The notes below the pieces were generated by a model. The model was not told where the DNA came from, made no database searches, and saw only the letters and a list, made by a program, of their open reading frames with translations. The position numbers and the translations under genes were made by a program. From Thermoplasmata archaeon (GTDB lineage Archaea; Thermoplasmatota; Thermoplasmata; UBA184): a DNA stretch of 5,016 nucleotides. Shown here one piece after another: positions 1 through 5,016 of this stretch (position 1 is its first letter; each line of letters begins with the position of its first letter). The DNA is taken from NCBI GenBank assembly GCA_021826525.1, contig JAKAZU010000061.1, positions 1 to 5,016 on the forward strand, read 5' to 3'.

Positions 1-686
1 CGTTCATCGTGCTCGACGACGCGAACCTCGACGTGGCGGTCGCGGCCGCCGCGCGAGGCGCGTTCGGATATTCGGGCCAGGTCTGTACGGCCTCCAAGCG
101 GTTCCTCGTCCAGGAAGCGGTGGCCGACCGGTTCAGCGCCGCGCTCGCGACGCGGGCCAAAGGGCTCCGCCTGGGGCCGGCCAGCGAGGAGACCACCGAG
201 CTCGGCCCGCTCATCGACCGGGCCGCGGTCGATCGGGTGGAGCGCATGGTGAAAGACGCCCATCATCGGGGTGCCGCGGTCCTGACGGGCGGTCGGCGCT
301 CGAACTCCTTTCCGGATGGGAACTTCTTCGAGGCGACGGTGCTCGACTCCGTGCCCGAGGGTGCGGAAGTCGTGCAGCAGGAGCCGTTCGGCCCGATCGC
401 GCCAATCCTCCGCTTCGAGAAGATCGAGGACGCGATTCGGATCGCCAATGCCACTCCGTACGGACTGCAGGCCTCCGTCTACACCCGGGATCTCGCACGG
501 GCGTTCCGTGTAGCGAAGCGGATCCGAGCCGGCTCGGTCCATCTCAATGATCCGACAAACTTGCGCTGGGACGCGCTTCCCTTCGGTGGGGTGAAGGAGA
601 GCGGGCTCGGCCGTGAAGGGATCCGTGACGCGATGCTTGAGATGACCGAGGTCAAGCTCATCTCGGTGAACTACGCCGACGGTTGA
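1..686 (+). CDS. Aldehyde dehydrogenase family protein, C-terminal part (5' end outside window)
   Basis: This protein would oxidise an aldehyde or semialdehyde to the carboxylic acid with NAD(P)+ in the cytoplasm. The reading frame is open from base 3 (Phe-Ile-Val-Leu-Asp-Asp), so the GTG at 9 is an internal Val and not the start. The N-terminal Rossmann part lies before the window. The catalytic cysteine is in GQVCTASKR (codon 84-86), followed by the conserved QEPFGP motif near 380-400 and the PFGGVKESGLGREG motif near 580-620. The stop is TGA at 684-686. The C-terminal region (LNDPTNLRWDALPFGG, then EMTEVKLI) resembles the lactaldehyde, succinate-semialdehyde and non-phosphorylating glyceraldehyde-3-phosphate dehydrogenase branches, which I cannot separate without the N-terminus. 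The convergent neighbour is a GABA-type aminotransferase. A semialdehyde substrate produced by transamination is therefore plausible, but this is inference. Family assignment is very secure; the substrate is unknown. Confidence 0.95.
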   Translation, partial: FIVLDDANLDVAVAAAARGAFGYSGQVCTASKRFLVQEAVADRFSAALATRAKGLRLGPASEETTELGPLIDRAAVDRVERMVKDAHHRGAAVLTGGRRSNSFPDGNFFEATVLDSVPEGAEVVQQEPFGPIAPILRFEKIEDAIRIANATPYGLQASVYTRDLARAFRVAKRIRAGSVHLNDPTNLRWDALPFGGVKESGLGREGIRDAMLEMTEVKLISVNYADG

Positions 687-2169
687 TCCGTCGGATCGCG
701 GCATCCGAGGCCGTGGGATGGGGTTGGTACGCGGCCGGACGTCGAGCGTGAGCCGGAGGCGGCGATAGGCGCGATCCGTCGGCGGCGGATGCCGTTGCGG
801 GAGGATGGCGGTCGAGGTCTCCGATCGCTTGTTCGAAGATCTCGGTCCCGCGTTCCAGGAGCTCGTCCTCGATCGTGAGCGGGGCCATGAACCGCAGCAC
901 CTGATCGTACGAGCCGGCGGTGTGCATGAGCACCCCGCGGCCGAGCATGCCCATGCGTACCGACTTCGCACCCTCGGTCCAGGGGGAGCGCGCGCGGGCA
1001 TCGCGAACGAACTCCGTGCCGATCATGAAGCCAAGACCCCGCACGTCGCCGATCGCGGGGCGGGACGACGAAATGGAGCGGAACCGCTCGAGCAAGCGAG
1101 CACCGCGCGTCCGGGTCCGCTCGATCACGTCCGTTCCGGCGAGGATGCGGAGGACCTCGGTTCCGACCGCGAGCGCGAGGGGATTCCCTCGATAGGTCCC
1201 CAGGTGGAATCCGGGGGGAAGTTCGGGAGCGAGATCCTCGCGGTAGGCGACCAGCGAGAGGGGGATTCCGCCCCCGATGCTCTTCGCGATGCACAGGATG
1301 TCCGGGGTCACCCCGGAGTGTTCCACGGCCCAGAAGCGTCCGGTCCGGCCGAGTCCCGTCTGCACTTCGTCGGCGATGAGCAGGATGTGGTGGCGGTCGC
1401 AAAACTCCCGCAAGGAGGGAAGGAAATCGGTCGGCGGGACCACGTACCCTCCTTCGCCGAGGATGGGCTCGACCAGCACCGAGGAGATCTGATCGATCCC
1501 GGAATGCGGATCCGTGACCAGATGCTCCAGATAGCGGATCGTTCCAGCCGCGCCCGTGTCGGCACCGAGGACCGGGTGGTACGGGTCGGGGTACGGAACT
1601 CGAACGATCGAGCCTCCGTGGAAGGACGTGGTGCGATGGTACCGGCGGCCGCTCGTCAGGTTGACCGCTCCGCCGTGGACCCCGTGGTACGCCCCGGAAA
1701 AGGCGACGGTGCCGGTGCGGCCCTGAGCAAAATCGGCGAGGCTAACGGCCGTCTCGACCGCATCGCCGCCCGTGACCGTGAAGAGGATCTTCGCATGGTT
1801 CTTCAACGTCCCCGGTAGATGCGCCTGGAGCTCGCGCAAGAACTCGATCCGTGCCTCGGTCGGGAGTTCGAGGGCGTGCCAGATCTTGCCGGCCTGAGTG
1901 TGGAGGGCCGCTTCGAGGCGAGGGTGGCGGTGGCCGAGGTTGAGGACCGAGATGCCCGCAACCCAGTCGATGAACCGGTTGCCGTCGACGTCCTCAATCG
2001 TCGCTCCCTGGGCGGAAGCGATCGCAATCGGAAAGTGGCGGGGGTAGGAAACCGCCTCGGTCTCGAGTTGCGCCTGCTCGGCGAGGAGTTCCCGGGAGCG
2101 GGGACCCGGAGGGGGATGGAGGATTCGGGGAGCGTCCCGATAGCTCGACCACTCGGCCTCGTGGGTCAT
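658..2169 (-). CDS. Class III PLP-dependent aminotransferase, 4-aminobutyrate/diaminobutyrate type
   Basis: This is a cytoplasmic fold-type I PLP enzyme that moves an amino group from an omega-amino acid or diamino acid to a 2-oxo acid. Taking the ATG at 2169-2167 gives 503 residues. Visible features in order are PGPRSRELL (about 21-29), DVDGNRFIDW (60-69), NLGHRHP (77-83), the phosphate-binding GGDAVE (134-139), GAYHG (159-163), VEPILGEGG (233-241), IADEVQTGLGRTG (265-277) with the PLP-pyridine Asp267, AKSIGGG with Schiff-base Lys296, and GTYRGNP (324-330). The segments around 134-170 and 205-240 resemble diaminobutyrate:2-oxoglutarate aminotransferases, while the N-terminus looks like archaeal GABA aminotransferases, some of which are amino-acid racemases. 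The frame stays open upstream to 2334, but that part lacks family similarity and would cover the divergent promoter region, so I reject it. The family fold ends near residue 453; about 50 further residues rich in Pro, Ala and Arg form an unusual tail overlapping the dehydrogenase gene by 29 bp. Family certain; substrate undecided. Confidence 0.93.
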   Translation of the reverse strand: MTHEAEWSSYRDAPRILHPPPGPRSRELLAEQAQLETEAVSYPRHFPIAIASAQGATIEDVDGNRFIDWVAGISVLNLGHRHPRLEAALHTQAGKIWHALELPTEARIEFLRELQAHLPGTLKNHAKILFTVTGGDAVETAVSLADFAQGRTGTVAFSGAYHGVHGGAVNLTSGRRYHRTTSFHGGSIVRVPYPDPYHPVLGADTGAAGTIRYLEHLVTDPHSGIDQISSVLVEPILGEGGYVVPPTDFLPSLREFCDRHHILLIADEVQTGLGRTGRFWAVEHSGVTPDILCIAKSIGGGIPLSLVAYREDLAPELPPGFHLGTYRGNPLALAVGTEVLRILAGTDVIERTRTRGARLLERFRSISSSRPAIGDVRGLGFMIGTEFVRDARARSPWTEGAKSVRMGMLGRGVLMHTAGSYDQVLRFMAPLTIEDELLERGTEIFEQAIGDLDRHPPATASAADGSRLSPPPAHARRPAAYQPHPTASDAAIRRINRRRSSPR

Positions 2170-2200
2170 CGACGTGCTCGCGCGCTCCAGGGCCCTTGCG

Positions 2201-2208
2201 CATATCAC
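2201..2208 (-). promoter_or_regulatory. Weak candidate TATA box for the leftward aminotransferase
   Basis: On the minus strand this reads GTGATATG, one of the few AT-containing stretches in the 102-bp divergent gap. Its centre lies about 35 bp from the ATG at 2169. With the usual archaeal TATA-to-start-site distance, that would give a leader of roughly 10 nt. No Shine-Dalgarno site is evident just before the ATG. The assignment rests on spacing and base composition only, and assumes an archaeal host. Confidence 0.22.
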
Positions 2209-2236
2209 AATGCCCGGAGGGTCGGGCGATGGGCCC

Positions 2237-2242
2237 TTATTA
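2237..2242 (+). promoter_or_regulatory. Weak candidate TATA box for the rightward aminotransferase operon
   Basis: The hexamer TTATTA is embedded in very GC-rich sequence and flanked by CCC and GGGG, making a small inverted repeat (CCCT, 4 nt, AGGG). Its centre is about 32 bp before the ATG at 2272. This is the spacing expected for an archaeal promoter giving a very short or nearly absent leader, which fits the weak Shine-Dalgarno sequence (only GAGAGC precedes the ATG). It is inferred from position and composition only. Confidence 0.3.
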
Positions 2243-2271
2243 GGGGCGGCTCGCTCGCCGAGTCGAGAGCG

Positions 2272-3615
2272 ATGGATCCGGAAGCGGAGCGCAAGATCGT
2301 CCGGGAGACGAACTACGTCACCTGGCGACGCCAAGGCGGATGGGACCCCGTGGTCGTGGTGCGTGCCCAGGGGTCCAAGTTCTGGGACCGGGCCGGTAAG
2401 GAGTACCTCGATCTATCGGCCCAGCTGATCGCGATGAACCTCGGCCACGGGAACGAACGGGTCGCCCAGGCGATCGTCGATCAGGCGCGCACGTTGCCGT
2501 ACGTCGCCCCCGGCATGTCGACCGCGGTCCGTGCGCAGGTCTCGGCCCGGCTCCTCGAGGTGCTGCCCTCCCCGCTTTCCCGGTTCTTCTTCAGCACGTC
2601 GGGGACGGAGGCGAACGAGGCCGCGCTGAAGATCGCGCGCGCCGCGACCGGCCGCACGAAGGTGATCTCGCGCTTCCGATCCTATCACGGCGCCACGGCT
2701 GCCTCGATCTCCGTGACGGGCGAGCTCCGTCGTCGGGTCATCGAGAGATTCCAGAAGGTCCCGGGAACCGTCTTCGCTCCCGACTGTTACTGCTATCGTT
2801 GCCCGTTCGGGCTCACGTACCCTAGCTGCAACGTGGAGTGCGCGGAGTACGTGGACCAGCAGATCACGCGGGAGGGGGACGTCGCGGCGATGATCGTGGA
2901 GCCCGTGGTCGGCACGAACGGCGTCATCGTCCCGGTGCCGGAATACCTCCCCCGCATCCGCGAGATCACCCGAAAGCACGAGGTGCTTCTGATTGCGGAC
3001 GAAGTGATGAGCGGCTGGGGCCGCGTCGGGGAGTGGTTCGCGGTCAACCGTTGGAACGTCGTTCCGGACATCCTGACGACCGCGAAAGGGATCACCGGTG
3101 CGTACGCGCCTCTCGGATTGACGGCGACGACGCCGGCGATCCACGACATCTTCCAAGAGCGTTACTTCCCGCACGGGCACACCTACGAGGCGCACCCGCT
3201 CACCCTCGCGCCAGCCGTCGCGGCCATCGAGGAGTATCGCCGTCTCGACCTCATCGAGAAATCACGACGGGACGGGGAGTATCTATTGGGCCGGCTGCAG
3301 GAGATCCAAGCCCGACACCCATCGGTCGGAGAGGTCCGGGGTCTCGGGCTGTTCGCGGCGGTGGAACTGGTCAAGAGTCGCACGACCCGCGCGCCGTTCA
3401 ACACCGAGGACGACAAGATCGCGGGGAGGCCGCTCGTGGCCGATGCCGTGAGCCAGGCGATGATGAAGGAGGGGGTCTACTGCATCAGCTGGGTGTCGCA
3501 CCTCGTGATCGGCCCTCCCCTCATCATCACCCGCGAGGAACTCGACCGCGGCCTCGAGGTGCTCGACCGTGCCCTGGCGGTCGCCGACGCCCGCGTGGAT
3601 CCCGCAACGGCGTAA
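2272..3615 (+). CDS. Class III PLP-dependent omega-aminotransferase with Cys-rich insert
   Basis: This is a second cytoplasmic class III aminotransferase, expected to transfer amino groups between an omega-amine or amino acid and a 2-oxo acid. The ATG at 2272 gives 447 residues, a normal family length. Motifs in order are WDRAGKEYLDL (38-48), NLGHGN (56-61), the phosphate-binding STSGTEANEAALK (108-120), SYHGAT (137-142), VEPVVGTNG (209-217), IADEVMSGWGRVGEW (241-255) with PLP-pyridine Asp243, TTAKGITGAYAPLG with Schiff-base Lys272, and GHTYEAHP (302-309). Between 172 and 190 a segment has five Cys (172, 174, 177, 186, 190) around RCPFGL and YPSC. A similar Cys-bearing segment is known in relatives of taurine:pyruvate aminotransferases, so that subfamily is the best guess. 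It is clearly not a recent duplicate of the divergent neighbour: the glycine motifs, the loop before the active site and the C-terminus differ. The open frame continues upstream to 1819, but that is antisense to the other aminotransferase. TruA follows after 33 nt in the same frame, suggesting an operon. The substrate is unknown. Confidence 0.93.
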   Translation: MDPEAERKIVRETNYVTWRRQGGWDPVVVVRAQGSKFWDRAGKEYLDLSAQLIAMNLGHGNERVAQAIVDQARTLPYVAPGMSTAVRAQVSARLLEVLPSPLSRFFFSTSGTEANEAALKIARAATGRTKVISRFRSYHGATAASISVTGELRRRVIERFQKVPGTVFAPDCYCYRCPFGLTYPSCNVECAEYVDQQITREGDVAAMIVEPVVGTNGVIVPVPEYLPRIREITRKHEVLLIADEVMSGWGRVGEWFAVNRWNVVPDILTTAKGITGAYAPLGLTATTPAIHDIFQERYFPHGHTYEAHPLTLAPAVAAIEEYRRLDLIEKSRRDGEYLLGRLQEIQARHPSVGEVRGLGLFAAVELVKSRTTRAPFNTEDDKIAGRPLVADAVSQAMMKEGVYCISWVSHLVIGPPLIITREELDRGLEVLDRALAVADARVDPATA

Positions 3616-3658
3616 GCGCTCAAGAACCACCTCGGGGTTCGGTGGAACACGACGCGCT
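3615..3658 (+). promoter_or_regulatory. Possible RNA stem-loop at the aminotransferase-TruA junction
   Basis: An inner 5-bp stem pairs CCACC (3627-3631) with GGTGG (3641-3645) across a 9-nt loop. An outer 5-bp stem pairs AGCGC (3615-3619) with GCGCT (3654-3658), leaving an asymmetric internal loop of 7 and 8 nt. GGTGG is also the only Shine-Dalgarno-like run before the expected TruA start, so the fold would hide it. There is no T-run, so this is not a standard intrinsic terminator. Short GC-rich pairings arise readily by chance in this sequence. Confidence 0.22.
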
Positions 3659-4530
3659 GGCTTGTCCGCTTCGGATACGATGGTGCCGCGTTCGACGGCT
3701 GGGCCCGCCAGCCGGGTCGCCGTACGGTGGAAGGAACGATCCGATCGGGAATCGTGCGCCTCGGTATCGCTCCGAACGCAGACGCCGCTCGCATCGATGT
3801 CGCGAGCCGTACCGACGCCGGGGTCAGCGCGCGCAGGAACGTTCTGACCGTCACGAGCCCGTTCGCGGGCCCCGCTTTCCTGCGAGCGATCAACGGAACC
3901 GCCGAGGACATCTTCTTCAACGCGGCTCGTGAGGTCGACGAAACCTTCCGCGTCCGAAGCGCGACGCACCGCGTCTATCGCTACTACTTACCCGGGAACG
4001 AGCGCCGGATCCATCGCCTGGAGGAGGGCGCTCTCCTTCTCGGCTCGAGCGTCGATGCGCGTACCTTTGGCCGCGGCCTACCGGCCGAGCGGGCGAGCCT
4101 CCGGCCGATCGAACCGATCCGGGTACAGGCCGCCGTTCGCGGGATCTGGATCGAGGTGAGGGCTCCGTCCTTCGTGTGGGGGATGGTCCGCAAGATCGTC
4201 GGCGGGCTCCTGATGTGGGAGAGCGGTTCGCTCTCCTCGGAGAAGCTCCGGGCGGCGGCCCGGGGTAAGGAGCGGCTCAGCCTACCGCTCGCCCCGCCGG
4301 ACGCGCTCGTCCTGTGGGAGGTCGGGCACTTGGGACCGTGGGAGTTCAAGTTCGAGCGGGTCCGCCGCCATCAACTCCGGTACCGCCTCGAGTCGACGCG
4401 CCGGGCCGACGCTCGGGTTCATGTCCTCGACGCCCTCATCGCCCCCGACGGCGAGCGGCCCAGCGAAGCCGACACGATCACGGACCCCGCCTCGCTGCTT
4501 TCGAGCGCGCGTGCGAAACGACTGGTATGA
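3649..4530 (+). CDS. truA: tRNA pseudouridine synthase A (TruA family), start codon uncertain
   Basis: TruA isomerises uridines to pseudouridine at positions 38-40 of the tRNA anticodon arm. Counting from codon 3649 gives 293 residues. The N-terminus is TTRWLVRFGYDG followed by FDGWARQPGRRTVEG, the usual TruA opening. The catalytic Asp is in SRTDAGVSA (codon 3814-3816). Later conserved elements are RVYRYYLP near 3975-3995 and SFVWGMVRKIVGGLL near 4170-4212. The stop is TGA at 4528-4530. The SRTDAGVSA and RQPG forms look archaeal. The start is odd: between the upstream TAA (3613-3615) and GTG 3727 there is no ATG, GTG or TTG in frame, and starting at 3727 would delete the conserved N-terminus. 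ACG at 3649 sits where ATG is expected, 3 nt after GGTGG. A start at ACG, a C-for-T change at 3650, or a sequencing error are all possible. It is probably cotranscribed with the upstream aminotransferase. Confidence 0.9.
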   Translation, partial: TTRWLVRFGYDGAAFDGWARQPGRRTVEGTIRSGIVRLGIAPNADAARIDVASRTDAGVSARRNVLTVTSPFAGPAFLRAINGTAEDIFFNAAREVDETFRVRSATHRVYRYYLPGNERRIHRLEEGALLLGSSVDARTFGRGLPAERASLRPIEPIRVQAAVRGIWIEVRAPSFVWGMVRKIVGGLLMWESGSLSSEKLRAAARGKERLSLPLAPPDALVLWEVGHLGPWEFKFERVRRHQLRYRLESTRRADARVHVLDALIAPDGERPSEADTITDPASLLSSARAKRLV

Positions 4531-5016
4531 GACGGACGGGGTCCGGTCTCTTGTCGATACCGTTCGGATGACGCCGCAGCGGATTCGTTCCGACATACGG
4601 TCGCGGAGTGTGAACCGTGGTTGGGGCCGATCCTCGATCACGTCGCCGTGGGCGCGGAGGTGCTCGACCTCGGGTGTCGGTGCGGCGCCCCGATCGCCCG
4701 TCGGCTCGCGCCGAGGCATCGGGTCACGGGCGTGGAGATCTCCGACGTTCAGATCGAGCGGGCGCGCGCGCTCGTTCCTTCCGCACGGTTCATCCGCGTG
4801 GACATGGCCAAGGTCGCCTTCGCCGAGTACATGTTTGGAGCGGTCGTCGCGCTCTATTCCATGATCCACCGGCCGCTCGCCAAGCAACGCCCGCTCTTCG
4901 AGCGGATCTACTCCTGGCTCATGCCCGGGGGACCCTTCCTCGCCACCCTGGGAGCCGAGGCGCACGCCGGCATCGAGGAAGGGTGGCTCGGATCGGAAGC
5001 AACGATGTACGGGAGC
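4511..5016 (+). CDS. Class I SAM-dependent methyltransferase, 3' end outside window; probable N-terminal frameshift
   Basis: This protein would transfer a methyl group from S-adenosylmethionine to an unknown acceptor. From 4531 to the window end one frame is open. It shows motif I as VLDLGCRCGAP (4660-4692), an acidic motif II VTGVEIS (about 4717-4737), RFIRVDMA (about 4786-4809), AVVALYSMIH near 4840-4870 and a LMPGG post-motif region near 4918-4932. This frame has no ATG before motif I; TTG 4621 and GTG 4648 would leave almost no N-terminal helix. The conserved-looking DSFRHTVAECEPWL segment lies upstream of both. A second frame from GTG 4511 (VRNDWYETDGVRSLVD) looks protein-like up to about 4557, overlaps the TruA end by 20 nt, and would join the main frame if one base were missing near 4555-4560. 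I therefore annotate from 4511 as a broken or misread gene. The middle glycine of motif I is Arg (codon 4678-4680), which is unusual. The family is likely; the acceptor is unknown. Confidence 0.72.

Noticed and set aside
805..1818. Long rightward open frame of 337 codons
   Set aside because: It is exactly antisense to the well-supported leftward aminotransferase, has no recognisable motif, and reflects GC-rich codon bias keeping the opposite strand open.
1819..2271. Upstream extension of the rightward aminotransferase frame
   Set aside because: It is antisense to the N-terminal part of the other aminotransferase and crosses the intergenic region. It has no family similarity, and ATG 2272 gives a normal protein length.
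2170..2334. 55-residue N-terminal extension of the leftward aminotransferase
   Set aside because: It would overlap the start of the divergent gene and the promoter region, and its sequence does not resemble the family. ATG at 2169 precedes the conserved N-terminal motifs.
2413..3195. Leftward open frame of 260 codons opposite the second aminotransferase
   Set aside because: Composition is dominated by Arg, Asp and Val with no domain motifs. It is a shadow of the real gene.
3727..3729. GTG as the TruA start
   Set aside because: It would remove the conserved YDG and RQPG motifs, which are encoded directly upstream in the same open frame.
2838..3932. Rightward 364-codon frame spanning the end of the aminotransferase and the TruA start
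   Set aside because: It lies in another frame over two genes with clear motifs, is extremely rich in Arg and Gly, and shows no recognisable domain.
4527..4571. ATG overlapping the TruA stop as the methyltransferase start
   Set aside because: The frame reaches a stop after 14 codons and the peptide does not resemble a methyltransferase N-terminus. It remains a possible start only if the frame is otherwise repaired.
1..5016. CRISPR array, tRNA, rRNA, insertion sequence or attachment site
   Set aside because: I saw no regularly spaced repeats, no tRNA-like cloverleaf or rRNA sequence, no transposase or integrase motifs and no long terminal inverted repeats.

Overview
This window is GC-rich and densely coding. 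It carries five protein genes, two of them cut by the window edges. The TruA-like protein has archaeal-style motifs (RQPG..TVEG and SRTDAGVSA). Upstream regions lack strong Shine-Dalgarno sites but have weak TATA-like hexamers 25-40 bp before two start codons. Together these suggest a high-GC archaeon, possibly in or near the Thermoplasmatota. That placement is an inference from motifs and composition, not a database result.

Layout from left to right. Positions 1-686 (+) encode the C-terminal half of an NAD(P)-dependent aldehyde dehydrogenase. Positions 658-2169 (-) encode a class III PLP aminotransferase of the GABA/diaminobutyrate type, convergent with the dehydrogenase and overlapping its 3' end by 29 bp. 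A 102-bp divergent intergenic region (2170-2271) holds candidate promoters for both aminotransferases and an 8-bp direct repeat. Positions 2272-3615 (+) encode a second class III omega-aminotransferase of a different subfamily, with a Cys-rich segment. It is followed closely on the same strand by a tRNA pseudouridine synthase TruA (about 3649-4530) and the 5' part of a class I SAM-dependent methyltransferase (about 4511-5016, running off the window).

The two aminotransferases and the aldehyde dehydrogenase fit a catabolic logic. An omega-amine or omega-amino acid is transaminated to a semialdehyde or aldehyde, which the dehydrogenase oxidises to an acid. The substrates cannot be read from the sequence. 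TruA and the methyltransferase look like a housekeeping pair placed downstream of the second aminotransferase.

The most notable observations are local. TruA has no ATG, GTG or TTG start in frame at its N-terminus; an ACG sits where ATG is expected. The methyltransferase reading frame appears broken near its N-terminus, and its SAM-binding motif has Arg in place of the middle glycine. These could be sequencing errors, decay or unusual initiation. I found no mobile element, CRISPR array, RNA gene or clearly novel multi-gene system.
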